A stretch of DNA of 64,000 nucleotides from Deltaproteobacteria bacterium (lineage in GTDB: Bacteria > Desulfobacterota > Binatia > HRBIN30 > CADEER01), in contig JAJCZJ010000027.1 of assembly GCA_029262455.1 (NCBI GenBank), positions 1-64,000 on the forward strand. The letters are read 5' to 3'. The notes under the pieces were generated by a model, which ran no database searches, was not told the origin of the DNA, and saw only the letters and a program-made list of their open reading frames with translations. Positions 45,341 to 54,843 of this stretch are shown piece by piece; positions within the stretch are counted from its first letter, which is position 1, and each line of letters starts with the position of its first letter. A program made the translations under genes and the position numbers.

Positions 45341-45759
45341 TCGCCACCGACGACCGTTCGACGTGTCTCGTCGATTTGTTGCTGAATGTCGGCAGCAGCG
45401 CTTGCTAGGGTCGGCTGAAAATCGTGCCATCGCGACGAATCTCCACGTGCCGCGTCGATGGACTGAATCAGCCCTGCGTATGCCTCGACGAGCCCCGCGA
45501 ATTGTTCATACGACAGGCGATCCGCGTGATCGTCGTACGTCACCAAAAAACCTCGCGCCCGACCCAGCGGATACAGGAGCTCGGTCAAATCGTTCGGCGC
45601 GAGGTGCCCGCCTGATGCAGCGACTGAGCTTGCCTTCGCCAAAAGCCCGCCGATCACATCTAGGTGCACTTCCATGACACGCTCGTACCGATCGCGCCCG
45701 AAAGTCTCGAATAGCACGAGCCCGACAATCGCAATAAGAATGATCTGCCGACGCGTCAT
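45337..45759 (-). CDS. Hypothetical protein with N-terminal membrane anchor
   Basis: The 140-residue protein begins TRRQIILIAIVGLVLFETF, a likely membrane anchor or signal, followed by a helical soluble part. No family is recognised. It is translationally coupled to the CDP-alcohol phosphatidyltransferase gene through a 4-bp overlap, suggesting a shared envelope function. Confidence 0.55.
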   Translation of the reverse strand: MTRRQIILIAIVGLVLFETFGRDRYERVMEVHLDVIGGLLAKASSVAASGGHLAPNDLTELLYPLGRARGFLVTYDDHADRLSYEQFAGLVEAYAGLIQSIDAARGDSSRWHDFQPTLASAAADIQQQIDETRRTVVGGE

Positions 45760-45760
45760 G

Positions 45761-45829
45761 AACCTACGAGCGTATCAGGCCGGGTCCTACGAGCCTAGCA
45801 GGCCGGAACCTACGAGCCGAACAGATCGG
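45761..45829. repeat. Three 23-bp tandem repeats
   Basis: Units start at 45761, 45784 and 45807. All share CCTACGAGC near the start and end GGCCGG or ATCGG; copies 1 and 2 are closest. They begin immediately upstream of the ATG at 45759 (minus strand), between it and the divergent holin-like gene, so they lie where a regulator or leader would act. Confidence 0.75.
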
Positions 45830-45888
45830 TGCCCTCCTATATTTCCGCCGCCTTGGACTCTCGCCGCATCCTGGTATTCTGAATCACT

Positions 45889-46272
45889 ATGACTGGACTA
45901 ATGTTACGTTGGCTCACGAGCGCAGCGGCTTTGTGGATCACCAGCCTTTTCTTCGACGGTATTCAAATCGGTGGCGTTTTTTCGCTCTTGTTTGCAGCGC
46001 TCGCGTTGGCGGCGTTGAACACCGTCGTACGACCGTTGCTCCTATTGGTTACGCTGCCGCTCACTGTCGTAAGCCTCGGACTATTTGTGTTCGTCGTGAA
46101 CGCCATCGTTCTGAAATTGGCTGCAGCCTTAGTCATCGGCTTTCAGGTGAAGGGATTCTTCACAGCGTTGTTCGGGGCCGTCATCTTGAGTGTGGTGAAC
46201 CTGATCCTGACGTCCCTCTTAGGCGATCGCGACACGCCCGAGTACGTGTACATCGAGCGACGAATCGAATAA
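45889..46272 (+). CDS. Phage holin family 4-2 (DUF360-type) membrane protein
   Basis: The 127-residue protein has four hydrophobic segments and the family core LALAALNTVVRPLLLLVTLPLTVV (about 40-63, quoted in part) plus NAIVLKLAAALV and VVNLILTSLLGD. Despite the name, such genes are common chromosomal genes of unknown role, not lysis genes; no phage genes are nearby. Confidence 0.78.
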   Translation: MTGLMLRWLTSAAALWITSLFFDGIQIGGVFSLLFAALALAALNTVVRPLLLLVTLPLTVVSLGLFVFVVNAIVLKLAAALVIGFQVKGFFTALFGAVILSVVNLILTSLLGDRDTPEYVYIERRIE

Positions 46273-46346
46273 TTCCGCACAACGAACTGCTACGGTGAAT
46301 GGCCGGGATGCGGGGCCGCAAAAAACTCGCGGGCAAGAACTTTGCA

Positions 46347-46488
46347 CGCAAGCGCCTTGCGGGAATGAGCCCCGGTAGCTGCTGCAGATGACTTCTGCCT
46401 CGCGGGTGATTAACGCGAGAGCTACCGGGTTCGTGGTGCCTGGGTCTCCAGGCTGGATCACCTCATGACAATGTGCCTTGCGGCACGT
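46347..46488. ncRNA. Candidate structured RNA: three-way junction with flanking hairpins and pseudoknot
   Basis: A perfect three-way junction spans 46371-46429: a 10-bp closing stem (CCCGGTAGCT with AGCTACCGGG), a 5-bp stem (GCAGA-TGACT-TCTGC) and a 6-bp stem (CTCGCG, 9-base loop, CGCGAG), leaving only GCT unpaired. The 9-base loop contains GGTGAT (46405-46410), which can pair with ATCACC (46457-46462). Hairpins flank it at 46347-46361, 46438-46453 and 46471-46488. Strand is undecided; a T6 run closes it on the minus strand near 46320. It matches no riboswitch class I know. Confidence 0.4.
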
Positions 46489-46589
46489 ACACCCGCCGTC
46501 CGTTGTTTCGCTGCACCTAGACCACGTCGCCCAATGCGACGGCGTCAGCTTCTCAACGGCGATACGAGTGCGAATCAATCGGAGTCGGC

Positions 46590-46634
46590 CTAAAGGGCCA
46601 CCACCTCACAAATCACCAAATAAATACTCGCCAC
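46590..46634 (-). CDS. Possible 14-residue leader peptide with extended ribosome-binding site
   Basis: On the minus strand AGAAGGGAGGTGATCCAG (46634-46651) is complementary to about 13 bases of the 16S rRNA 3' end. Seven bases past its GGAGG core is a GTG opening MASIYLVICEVVAL, a hydrophobic 14-residue peptide ended by TAG. The spacing is ideal, but no minus-strand gene follows closely, so it may be chance. Confidence 0.25.
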   Translation of the reverse strand: MASIYLVICEVVAL

Positions 46635-46882
46635 TGGATCACCTCCCTTCTCGGCGCCGCCAAACATTTGCAACGTCCCATCGTTGCTTCCGGGGGAGCG
46701 GTCGCCGACTACCGCGTCCCTCGATCGGCCCACTGGAAGCCGGCCCTTTGCCGTCTCCGTAGCCTGGTGGGGTCTGTGAAACCCGGACCGAAAATGCCAT
46801 GCCTCTAGATATACTCCTGTCTGTACTCGCGTTCCAATAAATTCGTTTCAACAAAGGTGGGGGGCCACCACTGCCCGCGCTA

Positions 46883-47965
46883 ATGCAAAAACCTTCATCG
46901 CTCCTTTACAATCTCATCCGACCGGCGCTGTTCCGCCTCTCGCCGGAAACTGCCCACGAGCTTGCGATGAGCCTTCTCCGCTTGGTTGAGCACCTACCAA
47001 TCCCGGTGGCTTCGACCGATGCGGGGCTGCGACAAGATCTTTGGGGACTTGAGTTCCCCAACCCCATCGGCCTCGCCGCCGGCTTCGACAAGAGTGCCAA
47101 ATTGCCACATGCCTGGTCGCGTTTCGGGTTCGGTTTCGCCGAACTCGGAACCATCACCGCTCGCCCACAGCCCGGAAACCCCAAGCCGCGGATCTTCCGA
47201 TTGCCCGAGGTCGAAGCCCTGATTAATCGCCTCGGCTTCAACAACGACGGCGCCGAAGCGGTTTCGCGCCGCCTTGGCCCGCAACTCCAGGCGGCGCCGG
47301 CGGCGATTCCGCTGGGACTCAACATCGGTAAGTCGGCAATCGCCCCGCTTACCGGGGCCGAGGAAGACTACCGCAGCAGCTACCGCTTGCTGGCGCCATT
47401 GGCAGACTACATCGCGATCAACGTGAGCTCTCCGAACACCAAAGGACTCCGCGATCTGCAGACCAGCGACGCCCTACTCCGGATACTCCAAGCCATTCGC
47501 GCGGATCCCCTACCACGCCGGCCGCCACTTCTGATCAAGATTTCACCCGACCTCGAGCCGTCGCAGCTACGCGACATCGTGACGTTCTGCCTCGACAACG
47601 AGGTCGCAGGCATCATTGCCACGAACACGACGCTAAGTCGCGACGGTATTTCGGCAGAAGCAAGGAATGGCTCCGAAAGCGGCGGGCTCAGTGGACGGCC
47701 GCTGACCGCACGCGCCACGAAGGTGATCGGCGAAGTGTGGCGTCTGAGCAGCGGAAACTTGCCCATCGTGGGTGCCGGCGGTGTGTTCAACGCTGATGAC
47801 GCCTTCGAAAAGATTCGCGCCGGGGCCAATCTCGTCCAAGTCTATACAGGTTTTGTCTACGGTGGCCCGGGACAGCCGCGCGCGATTGTCGAAGGATTGG
47901 GCCAGCGCCTCGAGCGAGAGGGCTTTGGGTCGATCGCCGATGCGGTCGGTTCGGCGGCTGGTTGA
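46883..47965 (+). CDS. pyrD: Dihydroorotate dehydrogenase (quinone), class 2
   Basis: PyrD oxidises dihydroorotate to orotate, passing electrons to membrane quinone. The 360-residue protein has the class 2 N-terminal helical extension (YNLIRPALFRLSPETAHELAM), GLAAGFDKSAKLP, the catalytic-serine loop NVSSPNTKGLRDLQ, ATNTTLSRDG, and the FMN-phosphate site GVFNADDAFEKI...GANLVQVYTGF. A GGTGG-CCACC hairpin covers the presumed ribosome-binding region. thiC follows after 50 bp. Confidence 0.94.
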   Translation: MQKPSSLLYNLIRPALFRLSPETAHELAMSLLRLVEHLPIPVASTDAGLRQDLWGLEFPNPIGLAAGFDKSAKLPHAWSRFGFGFAELGTITARPQPGNPKPRIFRLPEVEALINRLGFNNDGAEAVSRRLGPQLQAAPAAIPLGLNIGKSAIAPLTGAEEDYRSSYRLLAPLADYIAINVSSPNTKGLRDLQTSDALLRILQAIRADPLPRRPPLLIKISPDLEPSQLRDIVTFCLDNEVAGIIATNTTLSRDGISAEARNGSESGGLSGRPLTARATKVIGEVWRLSSGNLPIVGAGGVFNADDAFEKIRAGANLVQVYTGFVYGGPGQPRAIVEGLGQRLEREGFGSIADAVGSAAG

Positions 47966-48015
47966 ACCCAACCCACCCCCGACATACGGTTACCTCACGA
48001 ACCTCAGGAGTTTAG

Positions 48016-49650
<1,635 letters not shown>

Positions 49651-49745
49651 CGGCTCGCGTTCTTGTGGCCCAGCCTTTGGTCGAAAACTGGGCGTCGCGG
49701 GCGTCGAATATTGTGACGAATTAGTGGTTCAGGTCACGCAGGACA

Positions 49746-50810
49746 CTAGTTCGCCGACCAAACTCCGATTCCGGCGGCACGCGCGTCAGCCTGCGCTGCG
49801 AGCAAGCGCCCCAAATGACGCACTCTCACCTTGGGATCGACGCGAGCGTTGCCACCTCGAATGATCTCGAGGTTCAGAACTTGGCTGGCCTCGGTTTCAA
49901 CGTAAGCCAAAAGATTTCCGGCGCGATCTCGGTGTCCCTGCGGGATGAACACATCATCGAGCTCAATCGCTACGCACGCGCCGACGACCTGGCTCAAGAT
50001 ACGATCGACTCCACTCGAGCGCTCGAGGTCGACGCCGATCAAACGAACCGTTTCGTTGCCCGATAGTGCCAGGATACCGTCGCTCGCCTTGCGAACCCGG
50101 AATCTGCCGTCGCGGCACCCGCGATGCCCACTTCCGGCCATGACATCGGTGGCTCTTGCCAGGACACCTCGTCGCTGGTCCTCCAGCTGCGGCGCGCCGG
50201 CCCGCTGCCTCGGCACGTGAACCTGTGCGGAATTTGCGCCAACGGCCGCCGTGCCCAATGCCTCCGGCAATCCCTCGCCATCCCCGGTCGCCGTCCGACC
50301 ATCCAAGACCACAGGCTCGGGTTGCAGTGCACTCATCGCTCCCGTCCACTTGCCGTCGAGGTGGCCAATCGTCGATGCCTCGAACCGGCACTCAGCGACG
50401 GGTACGCCGCCGTCATCGTTAAGCCACCCGCGCCAGGTGTTCGCGGAGAACTCGGCTGACAGAAAGTACTGGGTGCGCGCTTCAAAGCGGAAGTCGATGA
50501 CACAGTCGCGCCGCGATTCGATCCTACCGGACAGGGTTTCGCGATAGAATCGGACGGCCACGCGATGCTGCCCGGGGCCCAGCCGCACCCCTCGATCGCG
50601 ATCGAATTTTCGGTGTACGGACACACCATCGACGCGGGAAACCACGAGGAAGGACGAAGCGGAGAGGCCTACTTCGACGGCGTTGACGACAGAAGCCGCT
50701 GCCTCTGAGCCGTCCGCAAGGTCGATCGTTCTAGTCGCCGAGCAAGAAACCGAGGCCGCCAACAGCAAAATCGACAGACTCGGCCCGAATGTCGATTTCA
50801 GGCTGCTCAC
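49746..50810 (-). CDS. Lipoprotein with degenerate thermonuclease-like C-terminal domain
   Basis: I place the start at GTG 50810, which gives a signal peptide (SLSILLLAASVSC) with a lipobox Cys; longer frames lack one. The central region is unrecognised. The last 130 residues resemble the staphylococcal nuclease fold: VRLIGVDLERSSG, DRAGNLLAYVET, LNLEIIRGGNARV and DARAAGIGVWS. The catalytic Arg of the GRLLAYV strand is Asn here and the VDTPE motif reads VDLE, so nuclease activity is doubtful. It is divergent from ccmA. Confidence 0.6.
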   Translation of the reverse strand: MSSLKSTFGPSLSILLLAASVSCSATRTIDLADGSEAAASVVNAVEVGLSASSFLVVSRVDGVSVHRKFDRDRGVRLGPGQHRVAVRFYRETLSGRIESRRDCVIDFRFEARTQYFLSAEFSANTWRGWLNDDGGVPVAECRFEASTIGHLDGKWTGAMSALQPEPVVLDGRTATGDGEGLPEALGTAAVGANSAQVHVPRQRAGAPQLEDQRRGVLARATDVMAGSGHRGCRDGRFRVRKASDGILALSGNETVRLIGVDLERSSGVDRILSQVVGACVAIELDDVFIPQGHRDRAGNLLAYVETEASQVLNLEIIRGGNARVDPKVRVRHLGRLLAAQADARAAGIGVWSAN

Positions 50811-50904
50811 GGGATCCGTGAATAGAGCAGGCGCCTTGAAAAGGAAAGGCCAGCACGGGCCTCCGGTCGTTGAAAAACAGCCGTGAGACTGCGAAGGGGA
50901 AACG

Positions 50905-51624
50905 ATCGACCAGTCAGCCCTCAAACTGAATGATGTCACGCGATCCTTCGGACGCGTGCGCGCCCTCGATCGAATTCGCCTGGACCTGGCCTCCGGATCT
51001 TCCACGGCCCTGATGGGACCCAACGGAGCCGGCAAGACGACGCTGTTGCGGCTGTGTGCGACGTTGGTGGCACCATCCGCCGGTGATTTGCGAGTCTTCG
51101 GGATCGACCCGGCGTCCGACGGCCCAGCGGTCCGGGCGACGATTGCGTACCTTGGTCACGAGTCCCAGCTCTATGGCGATCTCAACGCAATCGAGAATCT
51201 GAACTTCACCGCCCGGCTACACAGAGTCGAGAACGCCGAAGCCGCGATTGCGGTCGCGTTGGAGCGATGCGGCCTCGTCGGGGCATCTCGCCGACCCGTG
51301 CGAACCTACTCGCGCGGCATGCAACAGCGCTGCGCCTTGGCCCGGGTCCTCTTACTGCGGCCCCGACTCCTGCTGCTCGATGAACCTTCGACTGGCCTGG
51401 ACTCAGAGGCCAAGGCTACATTGCATGAGATCGTCACTGAGCTGCGCAGGGCGAAGACCACCGTGGTCCTGACAACCCACGATAGCGCCGAGGCCGTTCG
51501 CCTGTGCGAAGCCGCTGCCGTTCTGTCCAGAGGGCGAGTTCATTGGCACGGCCGAATCGAGAACGAAAGTCAGCTGGCCGAACAGTTGGCGGCATTGCCC
51601 GCAAGCCGCGGCGGCCAACCCTGA
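50905..51624 (+). CDS. ccmA: Haem exporter ATP-binding protein CcmA
   Basis: CcmA is the ATPase that powers the CcmABCD haem-handling complex in cytochrome c maturation. Walker A is GPNGAGKTT, the signature is YSRGMQQRCALARVLL, Walker B is LLLLDEPSTGLD. Family-like residues (ALKLNDVTRSFGRVRAL) extend upstream of the first usual start, GTG 50956, but that stretch has no ATG, GTG or TTG. GAAGGGG ends 5 bases before an ATC at 50905, so I draw the gene from there as a possible rare start; CTG 50926 is another choice. Confidence 0.88.
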   Translation: MDQSALKLNDVTRSFGRVRALDRIRLDLASGSSTALMGPNGAGKTTLLRLCATLVAPSAGDLRVFGIDPASDGPAVRATIAYLGHESQLYGDLNAIENLNFTARLHRVENAEAAIAVALERCGLVGASRRPVRTYSRGMQQRCALARVLLLRPRLLLLDEPSTGLDSEAKATLHEIVTELRRAKTTVVLTTHDSAEAVRLCEAAAVLSRGRVHWHGRIENESQLAEQLAALPASRGGQP

Positions 51625-51627
51625 GCG

Positions 51628-52287
51628 ATGATTGCCCTGATCTGGAAGGACCTTCTGGTCGAGCTGCGCACGGGAGAGACCATTGCGTCGCTGTTTCTCC
51701 TCGGTGTGCTGTTGTTGCTGGTCCTTAGTTTTGCCTTCGATCCGACCCATCCCCTGCGGGAACAGTCCGCGCCAGGTGTGCTTTGGGTCGCCATCATCTT
51801 TGCCGGCACGACCGCGATCAATCGTACTCTTCTTCGAGAACGCGAGAACGATTGCTTCTCCGCCCTATTGCTCGCACCGATCGACCGCGGGTCGATCTTC
51901 TTGGCCAAGGTCACCGTCAACTTCTCTCTTCTGATCGTGGCCGAGCTGTTTCTTCTGCCGCTGTTCATCTTCTTCTTCAATCTTCCGTTCGCGTCGACCC
52001 TGTCACGCGTCGCGCTAGTGCTTCCGCTCACGACTCTCGGATTCGCGGCCATTGGGACCCTCTTCTCCGCGGTCGCCCTGCAGACCCGCGCCCGTGAGAT
52101 TATCCTGCCTTTGCTCATGTTGCCATTAGCCACACCGCTCTTTCTGGCTGCGGTCGAGACTACGGCCGCTTTGATGGGCGGTGCGCCGGTGAGTAGTGTC
52201 GCCCACTGGTTCAGACTCACGGCCGCATTTGATGTGATCTTCCTGGTTGTCGGCTGGTTGGCCTTCGAATATGCTGTCGTCGAGTAA
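51628..52287 (+). CDS. ccmB: Haem exporter permease CcmB
   Basis: CcmB is the membrane partner of CcmA. The 219-residue protein has six hydrophobic segments and the family N terminus IALIWKDLLVELRTGETIAS, plus ENDCFSALLLAPIDRGSIFLAK. It starts 3 bp after ccmA and its end overlaps the ccmC frame. Motifs and spacing are normal. Confidence 0.92.
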   Translation: MIALIWKDLLVELRTGETIASLFLLGVLLLLVLSFAFDPTHPLREQSAPGVLWVAIIFAGTTAINRTLLRERENDCFSALLLAPIDRGSIFLAKVTVNFSLLIVAELFLLPLFIFFFNLPFASTLSRVALVLPLTTLGFAAIGTLFSAVALQTRAREIILPLLMLPLATPLFLAAVETTAALMGGAPVSSVAHWFRLTAAFDVIFLVVGWLAFEYAVVE

Positions 52288-52990
52288 CCTGATGACTTCG
52301 GCAAAACCCAACACAGATTACATCGTCCCTGCTTCGGTCATTCTTTCGATGCTGGTGGCGCTGTACTTTGTGTTCATCGCCGTACCGAACGACTCGTTCC
52401 AGGGCCCGGTGCAACGCATTTTTTATGTTCACCTATCGATGTGGCTGCCGACATTCGTGGCCTTCGGCATTGTCGGCGTGACCAGCCTGCTTTTTCTTTG
52501 GAAGAAGGACTTGCGATGGGATCGCATCGCGACGGCTTCGGCTGAGCTCGGGCTACTTTTTTGTACGCTGGGCCTCGCTACCGGCTGCATTTGGGCGAAG
52601 CCGATCTGGAATACCTGGTGGACGTGGGATCCCCGTCTCACCCTGACCTTGGTTCTGTGGATGATCTACGCCGCCTACCTGCTGCTCAGGTCGCTGGCGA
52701 CTGACCCGAGCCAAGGCTCGGTTTTAGCCGCGATTCTGGGTGTCTCCGGAGTCGTCGACCTGTATCTCGTCAATCGGGCCGTCTACTGGTGGCGCGGGAT
52801 TCACCCCGCCGTCGTGGTGACCAAGGAAGGCGACAGCGGCCTGACCGACCCGATGATGCGGATCACGCTGATCCTCTGCATGCTGGCATTCTTCCTGTTG
52901 TTTCTTTGGCTTCTCCGGCTGCGCGTCCATACGGCAAAACTCGAGACCGACATCGACGATCTGCGTCACGATGTCCTTGCAGCCGCTTAA
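52271..52990 (+). CDS. ccmC: Haem lyase/transfer protein CcmC
   Basis: CcmC presents haem to CcmE in the periplasm. The roughly 240-residue membrane protein has six hydrophobic segments and the tryptophan-rich haem motif IWNTWWTWDPRLT, with flanking histidines in YVHLSMWLP and GIHPAV. Start is uncertain: ATG 52271 overlaps ccmB by 17 bp, ATG 52292 follows ccmB by 4 bp. Other ccm genes (E, F, G, H) are not in the window. Confidence 0.92.
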   Translation: MLSSSNLMTSAKPNTDYIVPASVILSMLVALYFVFIAVPNDSFQGPVQRIFYVHLSMWLPTFVAFGIVGVTSLLFLWKKDLRWDRIATASAELGLLFCTLGLATGCIWAKPIWNTWWTWDPRLTLTLVLWMIYAAYLLLRSLATDPSQGSVLAAILGVSGVVDLYLVNRAVYWWRGIHPAVVVTKEGDSGLTDPMMRITLILCMLAFFLLFLWLLRLRVHTAKLETDIDDLRHDVLAAA

Positions 52991-53010
52991 ACTAGACACG
53001 AAAAGAGCCC

Positions 53011-53175
53011 ATGAACTTATCATTCCTGTTTGCCGCCTTCGCGGTGGTTTGGGTTGGGGTGTTGCTCTACGTCCTCACTTTGGCGCGCCGCAATCGAGAA
53101 CTCGCCAACGACCTGGAGGACCTGCGGGCCGTTGTCGCGCGCCAGCAGAACCGCAGCAGCCCGTCTAAGGATTGA
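53011..53175 (+). CDS. ccmD: CcmD-like small membrane protein
   Basis: The 54-residue protein (MNLSFLFAAFAVVWVGVLL...) has one transmembrane helix at about 4-24 followed by a positively charged, helical cytoplasmic tail, matching CcmD. CcmD releases holo-CcmE from the CcmABC complex. Its position 20 bp after ccmC supports the call. AAAAGAG precedes the ATG. Its stop codon overlaps the end of the convergent gene by 11 bp. Confidence 0.82.
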   Translation: MNLSFLFAAFAVVWVGVLLYVLTLARRNRELANDLEDLRAVVARQQNRSSPSKD

Positions 53176-53857
53176 GGTCGAGCAGTCCGCGGCGCCGCCA
53201 GTCGGTCAGTACTTCGGCTGTCGCCGGCATCGCGCAATCACGCGAGATATGTCGCGCCAATAGGCGAACATCATTCAGGTCGTCGATGTCAAAGCTCGTC
53301 GCCAGCTCGTGTAGCGACAGGCCTTGCAACTGGCAGGCGGCGCGCGTTTCGTCCAAGACTTTTTCGGTGCTCATCTCGACCTCTGAGAAGACGTCGTGCA
53401 GTGCCCGCATCGCGACTAAGCAATAGCCGCCGTCACGACTCGGAACGACGACCACATCGCTGTGCTGCAATGCTGCCAACGAACGCTTGACCGTATCCGC
53501 TCCGAGGTGTGGCACGTCGGCCCCGACCATCACGACGCGGCCAGCCCCCGCGGCGAAAAGATCCGAGAAACAATGCAACATCCTACTCGCGAGCCCCGCA
53601 CCGCGTTGATCGAGGTAGCCAAGCGCCTCTCGACCGATCACATCGTTGAGGCGTGACCCTGCTGGTGCCATCGCCCAGACCAGCCCCCACTGCTCGCTGC
53701 GCAGCGTCCGGTCGAGGTCGACCAGGAATGCGCGGTAAAGTGTGCAGGCATGCAAGTCACCGACTGCGGCCGCCAAGCGAGTTTTGACGGTTCCGGGAGT
53801 TGGGTACTTTGCCATGACCACGACCACGTCCGCGCCGTTTTCTAATTTCGCCAACAT
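53165..53857 (-). CDS. DUF2064 / rSAM-associated-type glycosyltransferase
   Basis: The 230-residue protein matches the DUF2064 GT-A-like family: VVVMAKYPTPGTVKTRLAA near the N terminus, VVMVGADVPHLGADTVKRSLAAL, VVVPSRDGGYCLVAMR and SFDIDDLNDVRLL. The family resembles nucleotidyl/glycosyltransferases; substrate unknown. The ATG at 53857 is preferred to an upstream frame start. It is divergent from hemD. Confidence 0.82.
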   Translation of the reverse strand: MLAKLENGADVVVVMAKYPTPGTVKTRLAAAVGDLHACTLYRAFLVDLDRTLRSEQWGLVWAMAPAGSRLNDVIGREALGYLDQRGAGLASRMLHCFSDLFAAGAGRVVMVGADVPHLGADTVKRSLAALQHSDVVVVPSRDGGYCLVAMRALHDVFSEVEMSTEKVLDETRAACQLQGLSLHELATSFDIDDLNDVRLLARHISRDCAMPATAEVLTDWRRRGLLDLNP

Positions 53858-53982
53858 CCCCGACAGCTTCCCTCTGCTGGCGTTCACGGGCAAGGACCAT
53901 CGGGAGGCAACCGGCCGCAACCGGCGGCCGGCCGCCTTCGACGATTGACCGTCGAAGGCTGGCCCGACATGGTTGGAGAGCA

Positions 53983-54840
53983 ATGAGGGCGCTACCGCTG
54001 ACCGACATGTCCGTACTCAGCTTCGAGAGCCGTCGAGCCACTGAGATTGCAAGATTGATCAGCGGCTACGGTGGCCAGCCCATTTCCGCCCCATCCATGA
54101 GAGAGATCCCTCTCTCCGACAATGAGTTCACCCAGGCGTTCCTCGCCGAGCTGGAGTCGGGTGCGATCGATATCGTCATCCTCCTCACCGGGGTCGGCAC
54201 GACGGCACTCATCGACATTTTGACGCCACAGTGCCCAACAGAGCGGTTGCGAGCGCTGCTCGACCGCCCGATCGTCGTCGCCCGCGGCCCAAAGCCACGC
54301 GCCGTACTTCGGACCCATGGCATGCAGCCGGATCTCACCGTTCCGGAGCCGAACACCTGGCGCGAGATCGTCGACCTCGTAGCCGGCACCGGTCCACTGT
54401 CCGGGAAACGAATCGCGATCCAGGAGTATGGCAGGAGCAACGACGAGCTGACCTCGGCGCTGACCAACCGCGGGGCGACCGTGCTGAACGTCCCGGTTTA
54501 TCGGTGGGCGTTGCCCGAGGATTTGGACCCGCTGCGCCACGGCGTTCGTACGATGGCCAGCGGCGGATCCGACGTCGCCGTGTTCACGAGTGCCCAGCAA
54601 TGCGCACATGTTTTCGAGATCGCCCGCCAACTCGGACTCGAGCCACAGGTGTTGCAAGCATCTGAAACAACAGTCGTCGCCTCAATCGGGCCTGTTTGCA
54701 GTGAAGCCCTGGCGGGATACGGTTTCACCGTCGACATCGAGCCAAAGAAGCCGAAGATGGGGCCGTTGATTCGCGAGATCGCGGAGGCGGCGCCGACCAT
54801 CCTTGCAACCAAACGCTTGCGTCAGAACGATCGAGGTTAA
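53983..54840 (+). CDS. hemD: Uroporphyrinogen-III synthase
   Basis: HemD closes hydroxymethylbilane to uroporphyrinogen III. The 285-residue protein has the two-lobed pattern: VLSFESRRATEIARLI at the start, LTGVGTTALIDIL, RKxxVQEYG-like GKRIAIQEYGRSN, and VAVFTSAQQCAHVFEIA. The family is poorly conserved, so the neighbour hemE 3 bp downstream is strong support. hemC and hemB are absent locally. Confidence 0.88.
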   Translation: MRALPLTDMSVLSFESRRATEIARLISGYGGQPISAPSMREIPLSDNEFTQAFLAELESGAIDIVILLTGVGTTALIDILTPQCPTERLRALLDRPIVVARGPKPRAVLRTHGMQPDLTVPEPNTWREIVDLVAGTGPLSGKRIAIQEYGRSNDELTSALTNRGATVLNVPVYRWALPEDLDPLRHGVRTMASGGSDVAVFTSAQQCAHVFEIARQLGLEPQVLQASETTVVASIGPVCSEALAGYGFTVDIEPKKPKMGPLIREIAEAAPTILATKRLRQNDRG

Positions 54841-54843
54841 ATC

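Larger units (their letters stand above)
46273..46882. other. 610-bp gene-poor region upstream of pyrD
   Basis: No convincing large gene is seen. One minus-strand frame (46219-46578, TTG start) stays open for 119 codons and is Cys-rich, but it overlaps the holin gene's 3' end. The stretch is unusually rich in perfect hairpins: 46347-46361, the junction at 46371-46429, 46438-46453, 46471-46488, 46670-46687, and GGTGG-GGGG-CCACC (46856-46869) just before pyrD. The 12-mer CTGGATCACCTC occurs at 46453 and 46634. Confidence 0.6.

Noticed and set aside
45889-46272. Prophage lysis holin
   Set aside because: The DUF360-type family is commonly chromosomal, and no endolysin, tail or integrase genes are nearby.
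46384-46429. Hammerhead ribozyme
   Set aside because: A three-way junction is present, but the conserved CUGAUGA and GAAA core bases are missing on both strands.
46451-46464. Remnant of a 16S rRNA gene
   Set aside because: Only 12-14 bases match the 16S 3' end; no flanking 16S helices or ITS/tRNA sequence are found.
46219-46578. Cys-rich 119-codon open frame on the minus strand
   Set aside because: It starts at TTG, overlaps the holin gene's 3' end by 54 bp, has mixed third-position composition and lies over strong RNA hairpins, so I treat it as a chance frame in the leader region.
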